Counted from the first letter of the stretch, positions 45,700-54,642 are shown. The stretch is DNA of 64,000 bases from Streptomyces malaysiensis subsp. samsunensis (GCF_024519315.1 NZ_JANIIC010000014.1:107423-171422); one strand, 5' to 3'. A program made the numbers and translations. The notes: generated by a model from the letters alone, not told the origin.

Positions 45700-48359
45700 C
45701 GCTCTGGACTCCCGACCGCATCCCCCTCGTGGTCACGCCGCTGCCCGGCGAGGCACTGGAGAGCTGGATCGGCGCCTACGCCCGACGTCTCCGCGTCACC
45801 AACAGCGTCTTCCTCGAAGCCGCCGGGCTGCCCGGTGCCCGCACGTCACACCTTGCGTTAGGGCTCACCGCCGACGAAGCGGCCGCCTTGGAGCGGGCCA
45901 CCGGCGTCGAACGGCAGGTACTCACCCACATGACGCTCGAACCCTACGACGGACTGGCAGTGGCGATCCTGCCCGACCGGCGCAAACTGACCAGACCACC
46001 GGCCTGGAGATTCAGCGGAAGCCGAGCCCGCTACTGTCCTGGGTGCCTGGGCGAGAACGCCGGCCGCGGACCGGTCTTCTGGCGCCTCCCGTGGGCCTTC
46101 GCCTGTCCCAACCACAACACGCTGCTGCTGGACTTCTGTCCCGACTGCCACCAGCCCCCGCATCCCTGGAAAGCAAGGCGGCTCGGCCCCCGCGCAACGG
46201 GCACCTGCACGCGAGCCCACAAGAGTCTCGGTCTCAGAGCGGCCTGCGGGGCTGACCTCACGCAGGCCCCGGCCACCCCGCTGCCCGCCTCGGGACTCGT
46301 GCTGGCCGCCCAGCGGTACATCACCACCCTGCTGAACGGCGAACCAGCCGCAAGGCCGACCGCACTGGCCGAGGTCAAGCAGCGCTACGCTCTGGCCTGG
46401 CGCATTCTGCGTGGCCTGCACACCATCGCTGACCGGGCACCGGAAGTCCTGCACACCGTGGTGACCGAATGCGGCGGAGAGTTACCACAACTGACCAGCG
46501 AAGATGTCGGGCACGACGCCCACAACGCCGCCATCGGCACCGCACTGGCCCGCATCGCCCTCCACCCCGGCCATGCCGACCACGAGGCACTCTTCGAGTG
46601 GATCCTCGAAGCCGACCGCTCACTGCTGAAGACCTCGAAGAACAACATCGGCGCGATGGCCGACCGATGGACCTGGAGCGGTCCCGAACTGGTCGGGCGC
46701 GTGCTGGCCAAGCTCGACCCCCAGGCCACCTTGCACGCCCGGCTTCGTTACGCCAGCGCGAGCCCCCGACCGCGCTGGCCGGACCTCCACGCCGACGCCA
46801 TCACCCGTCGGGCGACGATGATCCCTGCCATGCTCTGGCCCGGATGGACGATGCGCCTGCTCCCGCGGCCCAAGGACAACAAAGACCCTCGCGCGGGCAC
46901 GTTCCGGCGTGGCTGCAGCAGCTTTCTCCTGCTTCCCGGCGGGCCGCCCCAACTGAACTTCGAACGTGTCGGCCCGCTCCTGGGCAATCACGAGATCAAT
47001 ACCGATCGTGACAGCATTGAACGACGCCTCTATCTCGATCATGACCTGACACCCCTGGCATCCACACTGGCCCAACTCGCCCGCGCCTTGGACCAGCACG
47101 GCTCTCCCATCGACTACGCCCGACGGCGAGCCCCCTTCACCAGCACCACGGTCACCCTCGATCTCGATAGATATGCACGGTTATGCGCCCAGCAGGGCTG
47201 GAACCCCGGTCAGCGGCATCGCGTCCTCCTCATGCGCGCGTATCTGCTCATGCTGCTGACCGGCGAGGTTCGTCCCCCGCCCGAAGGGGCGTCCTACCGA
47301 TTCGCATGGCACTGCTCGGAGTTCCGGTTCCATGCGCCCCGCGCCCTCCGCTCATTCCTTCGCCAGCAGGCCGAAGACAACCTCACCCACCACAAGATCA
47401 TCGAACCCGTCACCTGGGAACCACCCCAGGCATGGGTGGCCGGCGTCCGATGGCCCGGCCTCTCGCCCACAGACGTCGTCACAGCCGAATTCCGTGACCT
47501 GCTGGCAATGGCCGGCACCGTCCATGAGGCCGCTGACGCTCTCGGCCTGGCCACCGAACACGTCCGTCTCTACTGCGATCTCACGGAAACCGGCGCAGCC
47601 ACCCCAAGCCACGTGATCGGCAAGCACCTCAGCACACGCACCGTGAGAAAGGCCAAGATCCGCGAAGGCGTCCTTGCCCCGGACCAACTCCGTGACCTCT
47701 ACGTGAACCAGAAGCTGGAACTCACGCACATCGCCAACCTGGCGTCCTGCAGACCCGGCACAGTCCGCCGACTCCTCCGGCAAGAAGGCATCCCACTCCG
47801 CCCCCGGCCACGACGGATCCCGGACCGCCCCGGCATCACCCGCGAATGGCTCCACAACGAGTACATCGAACGCCAACGCGACATCGCCAACCTCGCCCGC
47901 GAACGCGGCGTCACCCATTACCACCTCACCAAGATGGCCAAAGCCTGGGGCATCCCGATCCGTCCCTCCGGAGGCCACTGCTACAGCGCTGTCGGACACC
48001 TGGACCTTCGCCATCCCCTGTCGGAGGACATGCGCAAAGTGGTCATGACCGCGCAGGCCATCGACCGGCTTCGGGCCGTCACCCAAGTCCCCGGTCACGC
48101 CAGCTTCGCCGCCGCCGCTCGGAGGAACTCCACGGGAAGCGACCACGCCTTCCGCCAGCGAGTGATCCGGATCGAAAAGACGGTCGGGTTCCAGATCATC
48201 GACCGTGCCGCCAAGCCCCTCGCACCCACCGAACGCGGACGCGAGTTCCTGCGCGAAGCCCACGAGATCCTCCACACCGCGGACGCCGTCCAAGAACTGG
48301 CCAGGCCCGGATCCAGAAGAGCCGCCCCTGACCCTCGCCATCAGATCACCGATCAGTGA
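45696..48359 (+). CDS. tniQ: Large TniQ/TnsD-family target-selection protein with C-terminal LysR-type HTH
   Basis: An 887-residue protein. The TniQ domain starts at once (VVTPLPGEALESWIGAYARRLRV) and includes a zinc ribbon: C114-x2-C117, C137-x2-H140 and C148-x2-C151. A long middle region has TnsD-like character. Two short helix-turn-helix repeats follow (LTHIANLASCRPGTVRRLLRQEGIPLR; RDIANLARERGVTHYHLTKMAKAWGIPIR). The last 100 residues (about 788-870) look like the winged HTH of LysR regulators: LRAVTQVPGHASFAAAARR, VIRIEKTVGFQIIDRAAKPLAPTERGREFLREA. The protein would pick the insertion site. The ATG overlaps the tnsC stop (ATGA). Confidence 0.88.
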   Translation: MTLWTPDRIPLVVTPLPGEALESWIGAYARRLRVTNSVFLEAAGLPGARTSHLALGLTADEAAALERATGVERQVLTHMTLEPYDGLAVAILPDRRKLTRPPAWRFSGSRARYCPGCLGENAGRGPVFWRLPWAFACPNHNTLLLDFCPDCHQPPHPWKARRLGPRATGTCTRAHKSLGLRAACGADLTQAPATPLPASGLVLAAQRYITTLLNGEPAARPTALAEVKQRYALAWRILRGLHTIADRAPEVLHTVVTECGGELPQLTSEDVGHDAHNAAIGTALARIALHPGHADHEALFEWILEADRSLLKTSKNNIGAMADRWTWSGPELVGRVLAKLDPQATLHARLRYASASPRPRWPDLHADAITRRATMIPAMLWPGWTMRLLPRPKDNKDPRAGTFRRGCSSFLLLPGGPPQLNFERVGPLLGNHEINTDRDSIERRLYLDHDLTPLASTLAQLARALDQHGSPIDYARRRAPFTSTTVTLDLDRYARLCAQQGWNPGQRHRVLLMRAYLLMLLTGEVRPPPEGASYRFAWHCSEFRFHAPRALRSFLRQQAEDNLTHHKIIEPVTWEPPQAWVAGVRWPGLSPTDVVTAEFRDLLAMAGTVHEAADALGLATEHVRLYCDLTETGAATPSHVIGKHLSTRTVRKAKIREGVLAPDQLRDLYVNQKLELTHIANLASCRPGTVRRLLRQEGIPLRPRPRRIPDRPGITREWLHNEYIERQRDIANLARERGVTHYHLTKMAKAWGIPIRPSGGHCYSAVGHLDLRHPLSEDMRKVVMTAQAIDRLRAVTQVPGHASFAAAARRNSTGSDHAFRQRVIRIEKTVGFQIIDRAAKPLAPTERGREFLREAHEILHTADAVQELARPGSRRAAPDPRHQITDQ

Positions 48360-48451
48360 CGAGTACGCCCAGTCATCACAATCCGTCACCACGGCAGCCG
48401 CCCAGCCACGGGCAACTACCACTGATTGCTTACAGCGGACCGACGCAACCA

Positions 48452-48518
48452 GTGCTCACAGACCCCGGATTCCAGCGTTTCCGCAGGAACCAATGCTCAC
48501 GAATCTGCGGAACCTACA
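48452..48518 (-). repeat. Internal right end
   Basis: Terminus GCGGAACCTACA (48507-48518) plus two sites, 48493-48512 and 48452-48470, spaced from the terminus exactly as at the outer right end (6 and 48 bases). The gaps between sites are also the same, while the sequence differs, so it is a separate lineage and not a recent copy. Confidence 0.85.
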
Positions 48519-48524
48519 CGCTGA

Positions 48525-48601
48525 TCTGGGTTCCGCAGTTCCGCGAGCACTTCCACGTGATCATGAGCACCGATCGAGCATTTCCGCGTGATCATGGGCA
48601 G
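48525..48601 (+). repeat. Internal left end (decayed terminus)
   Basis: Three sites at 48531-48550 (TTCCGCAGTTCCGCGAGCAC), 48551-48570 (TTCCACGTGATCATGAGCAC) and 48582-48601 (TTCCGCGTGATCATGGGCAG) have the same offsets (0, 20, 51) as the outer left end. The expected terminus TGTAGG reads TCTGGG, so this end is probably inactive. It begins 6 bases after the internal right end. Confidence 0.82.
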
Positions 48602-48683
48602 CGGTAACGTTCAGTAGCGGTCAGTTGTCGACTGTTAACGATCTCCCGGTTTGGGTGATGCGCCTGCTTCGCACCGTTCAAGT

Positions 48684-49325
48684 ATGGCCGGACAGCGCCC
48701 GCGAAGAAGCCGCAGCAGGCACAACACCCCTACCGCGTCGATTCGGTACGTCGACGGGTCGACTCGCGAAGTCCCCTTCGACCTGTTGCGGTTGAAGGAC
48801 TTCGACGAGTCGGACCCGTGGCGCCGGGTCCGTTCCGTACACGGGATGGCGCACTACTCGGGCGACTACGCCTCGGCGACGACGGGTGGCCAGGTCGTCT
48901 ACGAGAGCCGCCTGGAGCTCGCCCGTCTACTGCTCGCCGACTTCGATCCGTCGGTGTGCGGCATCTACGCTCAGCCCTTACGCATGGTGGCGCGGATCGG
49001 AGAGAGGGTACGCAGCCACGTCCCAGACTTCCTCCTGGTGATGCGCTCGGGGACGGTGCGGGTCGTCAACGTCAAACCGGCTTCGCGCCTGCAGGACCCC
49101 AAGGTCGCGCAGGCGTTGGCGTGGCCAGGGCAGTTGGTCGAGCGGCACGGCTGGGAGTACGAAGTCTGGTCGGGCGCCGAGCCGACCTTGCTGGAGAACA
49201 TCAGGTTCCTCGCCGCCTATCGGCGCCCCGGCGTCGTGCCCGCCGACGAAGTCGAGCGGGCCTGGCAGGAGGTCGTCGACGGGGAGGAGGTGCGAGCGGG
49301 CAGGGTCGTGCCCGGCCGGCGCGGA
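48684..49325 (+). pseudogene. tnsA: Truncated second tnsA
   Basis: Closely similar to, but clearly diverged from, the first TnsA (roughly two residues in three match by eye) from ASIRYVDGSTREVPFDLLRLKDFDESDPWRRVRSVHG onward. Active-site residues are kept (VVYESRLELARLLLAD, HVPDFLLVM, VVNVKPASRL). Similarity stops near 49290, after VERAWQEVVDGEE; the frame then reads on to 49535 antisense through the end of the methyltransferase gene. The last 35 or so residues of TnsA are missing, so the junction is probably a deletion point. Start taken as ATG 48684; a TTG at 48651 is in frame. Confidence 0.85.
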
Positions 49326-49360
49326 TGGTGCTCGGCGGACCGTCGTGGTTGCGTCGGGTG

Positions 49361-50233
49361 TCAGGGGCGGCGGGCAGCCCAGACAGTGCGCTCGGTCCGC
49401 ACGGCGAGGTCGCCGCGGCGGGCGATGCTGTGCGGGCCGCTCTCGTCCAGGAGGGCGTCGAGGGCGGCGAGGTCCTCGGCGTCCAGCCCGGGGGCGGCGA
49501 CGCCGCGGATGCGCTCAAGGCTCCGCAGGGCGTAGCGGCCGACCGCGTCGCTGCGGGTGCCGTCGATGTTGACGGTGACGGTGCGCTCGTCCTCGACGTC
49601 GAAGCCGGCGGCGGTCAGCATCGGCCCCCAGTCGGCGCCGCGGTGCGGGACGTGTTCGGCGTGGAAGTGGTCGGTCGCGGCGTGGGCCCGCTCCTCGAGT
49701 CCGGGCCGGTCCTCGGGGGCGTGGGCGGGCAGGAAGCGGGGGAAGCCGTCGAGCTCGACGACGGCGAACAGCCCGCCGGGGCTGAGGAGTTCGTGGACGG
49801 TGCGCAGGGCGCGGTCGGGGCGGGCCATGTGGTGCATCGAGGCCGAGGCCCACACCAGGTCCGGCCGCCCGAGGTCGGGCCAGGCGTCCGCGTCGAGGTC
49901 GGCCTCGACGGTGTGCACCCGGCCGTCGAGGCCGCGGGCGCACGCCTTCTCCCGCAGCAGCGTGAGGTGGCCGGCGGAGGAGTCGACGGCGGTGACGTGC
50001 GCGTCGGGGAAGCGGTCCAGGAGGGCGAAGGTGCCCGCTCCGGTTCCGGAGCCCAGGTCCACGATCCGGCGCGGTTGCGCGGTGAGCGGCAGCCGGGCGG
50101 TGATGTCCGCGATGTGCGCCGCGAGGACCTCCGCGTCCAGGTCGAGGATCTCCGCCTGCCCGGCGTCGTCGTGCTCCTCGCCGTGGCGGTGCGGTCCGTC
50201 GTGGTGGGAGGCGTGCCCGTGTTCTGAGGTCAT
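49361..50233 (-). CDS. Class I SAM-dependent methyltransferase with His-rich N terminus
   Basis: A 290-residue protein. The first 25 residues are histidine-rich (HGHASHHDGPHRHGEEHDD), a possible metal-binding segment. The methyltransferase core follows: VDLGSGTGAGTFALLDRFP binds SAM, then VTAVDSSAGHLTLLREKA, LVWASASMHHMARPDRALRTVHELLSPGGLFAVVELD. The substrate is unknown; with a thioredoxin system and exporter as neighbours it may methylate a thiol, metalloid or toxic small molecule. It begins a minus-strand gene opposite the XRE regulator's downstream end. Confidence 0.88.
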   Translation of the reverse strand: MTSEHGHASHHDGPHRHGEEHDDAGQAEILDLDAEVLAAHIADITARLPLTAQPRRIVDLGSGTGAGTFALLDRFPDAHVTAVDSSAGHLTLLREKACARGLDGRVHTVEADLDADAWPDLGRPDLVWASASMHHMARPDRALRTVHELLSPGGLFAVVELDGFPRFLPAHAPEDRPGLEERAHAATDHFHAEHVPHRGADWGPMLTAAGFDVEDERTVTVNIDGTRSDAVGRYALRSLERIRGVAAPGLDAEDLAALDALLDESGPHSIARRGDLAVRTERTVWAARRP

Positions 50234-50357
50234 GCCCCCACCGTACGACCGTCATGCGCCAAGAGCACTAAACCTTGCGTATTACGCATGGAGGAGGTGC
50301 GGTGGACTGCTCGTGGCGCAAGTCCGGCGGCCTCTGCGGGGGCCGGGCCGCCGACGT

Positions 50358-50963
50358 TCAACGGCAGGAGCCCTCGGTACGGTCGCAGTCGGCGCTGTCG
50401 CCTGCGGTGTCGCGGTGGCCGCGGCGGGCGTCGCGGTCGAAGATGCCGATGATCTCGCACGGTCCACCCTCGGCCCCGATCGCGTGCGGCATCATGGTGG
50501 GGAACTCGGCGGCCTGGTTGGTCTCGATGCGGAAGCGGCGGTGGCCGAGCATCAGGACGGCGGTGCCGGAGAGCACGACGAGCCACTCGCGGCCCGGGTG
50601 CGCACGCATGCGGGCGGGATTGTCCGGCGGCGGTTCAGTCATCCGCTGCCGCATAACGCTCATGCCGGGGTCACCCTTCATCGGCCAGCGCATCAGGCCG
50701 TGGGCGCCGTCGATCATCGGGCTGATGACGACGTCGTCGGCGGCATTCTCCACGAGCTGGTCGAGCGTGGTGTCCAGGGCGCGGGCGAGAGTGACGAGCT
50801 GGTCCAGGGCCAGGCGGCGCTGACCATTCTCGATCCGGCTCAGCGAGGACTGACTCAGGTTGGCCCGGGTGGCCAGCTCCTCCAGCGACCAGCCCTGCGC
50901 GACGCGCAGGGCGCGGATGCGTTTGCGTACGAGGCTGTCCAGCGCTCCATCTTCTTGCGTCAT
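50358..50963 (-). CDS. XRE-family regulator with cupin domain
   Basis: A 201-residue regulator. Residues about 10-70 are an XRE helix-turn-helix (VRKRIRALRVAQGWSLEELATRANLSQSSLSRIENGQRRLALDQLVTLARALD). Residues about 115-185 are a cupin barrel (RMRAHPGREWLVVLSGTAVLMLGHRRFRI, FPTMMPHAIGAEGGPCEIIGIFDR). It is divergent from the thioredoxin-reductase-like gene and likely controls it. Such XRE-cupin proteins usually repress adjacent oxidoreductase or transporter genes until a small ligand binds. Confidence 0.9.
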   Translation of the reverse strand: MTQEDGALDSLVRKRIRALRVAQGWSLEELATRANLSQSSLSRIENGQRRLALDQLVTLARALDTTLDQLVENAADDVVISPMIDGAHGLMRWPMKGDPGMSVMRQRMTEPPPDNPARMRAHPGREWLVVLSGTAVLMLGHRRFRIETNQAAEFPTMMPHAIGAEGGPCEIIGIFDRDARRGHRDTAGDSADCDRTEGSCR

Positions 50964-51049
50964 AGGCAACAGTCTATGCCCTGGCTGCAAGGCGGGCTTA
51001 GTGTCGGAGCCAGATGTTGAACCGGGGGCACGGACGAAAGGGGCGCGAC

Positions 51050-52054
51050 ATGTCTGCGCAGACCTCCCACTACAGCGGCGATTCCTGGCCCGGCGGCACG
51101 GTGGACGTCGTGGTGATCGGCGGCGGTGCGGCCGGCCTGAACGGCGCGCTCATGCTCGCACGTTCCCGGCGCTCTGTCCTCGTCGTCGACAGCGGCACTC
51201 CGCGCAACGCCCCGGCCGAGGCCATGCACGGCTTCATCGTCCTGGACGGCATCGCGGCCGTCGGAGATCCTCGCGCGCGGTCGGGAGCAGGTCCGCCACT
51301 ACGGCGGGCGGGTCGTCTTCGGCGAGGTCGCCTCGGTCGAGCCCGCGGAACCGGTCGCCGGCGATCTGCGGTTCGCCCTCACTCTCGCCGACGGCCGCAG
51401 CGTGAGCGCGCGCCGGGTGCTGGTGGCGACCGGGCTGCGGGACGTACTGCCCGAGGTGCCGGGCCTTGCCGGGCACTCGCCGCGTGGTGCACTGCCCCTA
51501 CTGCCACGGCTGGGAGGTGCGCGACGAGCCGATCGGAATCCTCGCCACCGGACCCGGCTCCCCTCCACCACGCGCTGCTGTTCCGGCAGCTCACCGACGA
51601 CCTCGTCTACTTCTCCAACGGCACGCAGGTGGACCAGGACACCCGCGGCCGCTTCGCCGCCCGCAATATCCGCGTCATCGACACCGCGGTGACCGAGATC
51701 GTGGCCGACGACGGCGCGCTGGCCGGTGTGCGGCTGGCCGTCGGCACGGTCGTCGCCCGGCGGTTGCTCGCCGTCGCCACGCAGATGCAGGCCCGCACCG
51801 AGGGCCTGGACGGGCTGAAGCTGCCGATGGAGGACCTGCCCGACGACATGGGCCGCCGGTTCGCCTCCGCCATGGCCGGCACCACCGACGTCCCCGGGGT
51901 GTGGGTGGCCGGCAACGCCACCGACCTGACCGTCCAGGTCGGCGCCGTCGCCGCGGCCGGCGCCCTGGCCGGTGCCCACATCAACGCCGTCCTCGCCGCC
52001 GCCGACACCGACGCGGCCCTCACCGCCACCCAGGCCGGGGCCACCCCGGCCTGA
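51050..52054 (+). pseudogene. Thioredoxin-reductase-like flavoprotein, three frame changes
   Basis: The reading frame has to change three times to follow the protein. Frame A (51050 to about 51262) gives the FAD motif DVVVIGGGAAGLNGALMLARSRRSVLVVDSG and AMHGF. A +1 shift gives EILARGREQVRHYGGRVVFGEV through RRVLVATGLRDVLPEVPGLAGH to about 51478. Another +1 gives the redox centre RVVHCPYCHGWEVRDEPIGILATG (CPYC). A third near 51550-51563 returns to frame A: HHALLFRQLTDDLVYFSNGTQ to PGVWVAGNATDLTVQVGAVAAAG at the C terminus. Each step is in the same direction. It is a low-molecular-weight thioredoxin-reductase-like NAD(P)/FAD oxidoreductase that is probably broken, unless the shifts are sequencing errors. 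Confidence 0.85.
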
Positions 52055-52184
52055 CCCCTCCCGCGCGGTCGCCGCGGCACCGCTCCCGGCGGTGACCGCG
52101 GCCAACGCCCCCCGCTCCACCTCCCCCTCATGCGACCGGACCTGTTCCGGCGCCGAGCCCGCATGCCCTTTTCGGAAGGACGAC

Positions 52185-53798
52185 ATGAGCATCAACCAGC
52201 CTCCCCAGGCGGCGCCCCAGCCGGCGAGCGACGGGGGCGCACCGGACGCGCGTCAGCTCCGCGCGATCCTGATCACCGTCTCGATCGCGCTGATGGCCGT
52301 CATCGCCTCGGTGTCAGGGCTGAACGTCGCCCAGACCCACATGGCCGTCGAGTGGGGCGCCTCCCAGACCACCGTCCTGTGGATCATCAACATCTACACC
52401 CTGGCCCTGGCCGCCCTGCTCCTGCCGCTCGGCGCGATCGGCGACCGGCTGGGCCGCAAGCCCATGCTGATCACCGGCCTGATCGTCTTCGGCGCGGCCA
52501 GCGTCGTGTCCGGGCTCGCCCCGTCGGCCGCGGTGATGATCGGCGCCCGCGTGGCCGCCGGCGTCAGCGCAGCGATGATCATGCCGATCACGCTGTCCGT
52601 CATCACCTCGACCTTCCCCGAGGAGGAGCGCGGCAAGGCCATCGGCGTGTGGACCGGCGTCGCCGGCGGTGGCGGCATCCTGGGCATGTTCCTCTCCGCC
52701 CTGCTGGTGGACGTCGCCGACTGGCGGTGGCTGTTCGTACTGCCCGTCGTCCTGGTCGCCGTCGCCCTGGCGATGACGTTCAAGTCGGTGCCCGACTCCC
52801 GCGAGCACGCCACCCACCCCTTCGACACCGTCGGCGCGCTTCTCTCCGTCGTCGCCGTGGTCGGGCTCATCTTCGTGCTGCAGGAGGGCCCCGAGCGCGG
52901 CTGGACCGACCCGGTCACCCTGGCCAGCCTCGCCGTCGGCGTGATCGCCTCAGCGGTGTTCGTCGCGTGGGAGCTGCGCCGTCGCGACGCCTCGCTCCTG
53001 GACGTACGCCTCTTCCGCGAGCGCGGCCTGGCCGGAGGCTCCATCACCCTGCTCGTCGTCTTCGGCGTCCAGGCCGGCATCGCCGTCGTCCTCTTCCCCT
53101 TCTTCCAGGCCGTGCTCGGCTGGTCGGGGCTGCTGTCCACCGTGGCGATGATGCCCATGGCCGTCATGATGATGATCACCTCCGGCCTGGCCCCCAAGAT
53201 GGCCGCCAAGACCGGCGCCCGCTCCACCATGAGCGTCGGCATCACCCTGTCCACCCTCGGCCTCGCCCTGATGGCTCTGTTCGTCTCCGTCGACGGCGGC
53301 TACCTCTCCATCCTGCCCGGCATGCTCGCCATGGGCATCGGCATGGGCCTGGCGATGACCCCGTCCACCGAGGCCATCACCAGCTCCCTGCCCCGCGCCA
53401 AGCAGGGCGTCGCCTCCGCCCTCAACGACGTCACCCGCGAACTCGGCACCGCTCTGGGCGTCGCCCTGCTCGGCGCTCTCCTGGCCAGCGGCTACCGCAG
53501 CGCCATCGACGGCAAGCTCGCCGACATCCCCCAAGGGGCGGCCGACACCGCCCGCGAAGGCATCGCCAACGCCGTCGAGGCCGCACCCGGCACCGGCAAC
53601 CACGCCCAGGACCTCATCGACGCCGCCCAGCAGTCCTTCGTCGACGGCTGGCAGCAGACCATGTGGGCAGGCGTCGCCGTCATGGCCGCCCTACTCGTCT
53701 ACATCGCCCTACGCGGCCCGAAGAACACCGCCCCCCTCCAGACCGACGACGAGGCAGCCCCCGCATCGGCGACCGCCGGGAACGTCACCGCCCGCTGA
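52185..53798 (+). CDS. DHA2-type MFS drug exporter
   Basis: A 537-residue transporter with about 14 membrane helices. The MFS signature GDRLGRKPMLITGLIVFGAAS follows helix 3, and GARVAAGVSAAMIMPITLSVITSTFPEEERGKAIGVWTGVAGGGGILG is the DHA2/EmrB antiporter motif C region. Such proteins use the proton gradient to export drugs, dyes or metabolites. A GGAAGGA site precedes the ATG at 52185. It follows the flavoprotein gene by 130 bases and is closed by a strong terminator. Confidence 0.92.
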   Translation: MSINQPPQAAPQPASDGGAPDARQLRAILITVSIALMAVIASVSGLNVAQTHMAVEWGASQTTVLWIINIYTLALAALLLPLGAIGDRLGRKPMLITGLIVFGAASVVSGLAPSAAVMIGARVAAGVSAAMIMPITLSVITSTFPEEERGKAIGVWTGVAGGGGILGMFLSALLVDVADWRWLFVLPVVLVAVALAMTFKSVPDSREHATHPFDTVGALLSVVAVVGLIFVLQEGPERGWTDPVTLASLAVGVIASAVFVAWELRRRDASLLDVRLFRERGLAGGSITLLVVFGVQAGIAVVLFPFFQAVLGWSGLLSTVAMMPMAVMMMITSGLAPKMAAKTGARSTMSVGITLSTLGLALMALFVSVDGGYLSILPGMLAMGIGMGLAMTPSTEAITSSLPRAKQGVASALNDVTRELGTALGVALLGALLASGYRSAIDGKLADIPQGAADTAREGIANAVEAAPGTGNHAQDLIDAAQQSFVDGWQQTMWAGVAVMAALLVYIALRGPKNTAPLQTDDEAAPASATAGNVTAR

Positions 53799-53836
53799 CC
53801 CCACGAGCAAGCACCGTGCGAAGCCCGCACGGCGAA

Positions 53837-53878
53837 CGGCCGTCGGGCCCGGCACCCTCGTGCCGGGCCCGACGGCCG
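53837..53878. terminator. Strong hairpin between exporter and thioredoxin genes
   Basis: A perfect 19-bp stem (CGGCCGTCGGGCCCGGCAC at 53837-53855 with its complement at 53860-53878), loop CCTC. The thioredoxin gene may need its own promoter or partial readthrough. Confidence 0.9.
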
Positions 53879-53933
53879 CACAGCGCCCCGAGCAGCGCCC
53901 GGCCCTCTCCCACCCCACACAGGAGCAACCCCC

Positions 53934-54302
53934 ATGAGCACCATCGAGCTGACCGCGGACAACTTCGACGAGGTCATCAGCGGCAACGACTTCGTGATCA
54001 TCGACTTCTGGGCCGAATGGTGCGGCCCCTGCCGCAAGTTCGGGCCCGTCTTCGAGCGGGTGTCCGAGACGATCGAGGACGTCATCTTCGCCAAGGTCGA
54101 CACCGAGGCCCAGCGCGAACTGGCCCAGGCGTTCGAGATCACGTCGATCCCCACCCTCATGATCGTGCGCGAGCAGATCGCCGTCTTCCGCCAGCCCGGC
54201 GCCCTGCCCGAGGCCGCCCTGACCGGACTCATCCGACGGGCCCAGGACCTCGACATGGATGAGGTGCGCGCCCAGAGCAACGCCCCGAGCAACGAGCAGT
54301 AA
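53934..54302 (+). CDS. trxA: Thioredoxin
   Basis: A 122-residue thioredoxin: FVIIDFWAEWCGPCRKFGPVFERVSE carries the WCGPC active site, followed by FAKVDTEAQRELAQAFEITSIPTLMIVREQIAVFRQPGALPEAAL. A short charged C-terminal extension (DLDMDEVRAQSNAPSNEQ) follows. It is the likely redox partner of the flavoprotein two genes upstream. GGAG-type site before ATG 53934. Confidence 0.95.
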   Translation: MSTIELTADNFDEVISGNDFVIIDFWAEWCGPCRKFGPVFERVSETIEDVIFAKVDTEAQRELAQAFEITSIPTLMIVREQIAVFRQPGALPEAALTGLIRRAQDLDMDEVRAQSNAPSNEQ

Positions 54303-54403
54303 GCGCCAACACCCCCAGGAAGCGCGACACTTCAGGCGTCGCAGGCCCGTCTCCGCCAGCACCCCGTCCGCCGCCGAGCCCTCCAGCAGAGGCGCAACAT
54401 AGA

Positions 54404-54438
54404 CGACGATCGCCGGTTAGGGAAACCGGCGATCGTCG
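54404..54438 (+). terminator. Terminator after thioredoxin gene
   Basis: CGACGATCGCCGGTT pairs perfectly over 15 bp with AACCGGCGATCGTCG around AGGGA, about 100 bases after the stop. Confidence 0.85.
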
Positions 54439-54642
54439 AGACACTTGAAGTACCGGCCCAACCACTGCGCTCCGACTTCGGTCAGCGCTGCGCTCCCCCG
54501 ATCGAAAGGCGCCTCATCACAAATCATCCTCGACGCGCTGTCGTTGCACGACCGCCCTGGAACAGGAAGGCGCAGGCTACAGAGAGTTGCAACCCCCTCC
54601 GGCTCGATACGACGGTCTGCTCATGATCGTCACCCGCGCGCT
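54439..54642. other. Transposon right-end DNA without gene
   Basis: Nothing coding is supported between the terminator and the right-end sites. GCTCATGATCGTCACC at about 54620 resembles the GTGATCATGAGC core seen in the internal left end. Confidence 0.5.

Larger units (their letters stand above)
41529..48518 (+). mobile_element. Left sub-element with tnsA-tnsB-tnsC-tniQ
   Basis: Starts at the true left terminus and ends with a full second right end (GCGGAACCTACA at 48507-48518). The base following that internal end does not begin a CCGCC, so it did not transpose here as a separate unit in its present form. Confidence 0.8.

Noticed and set aside
48360..48680. Possible CRISPR array, from short repeats such as CGTGATCATG
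   Set aside because: Repeats are only 20 bp, unequally spaced, without uniform spacers; they fit transposase binding sites in a left end.
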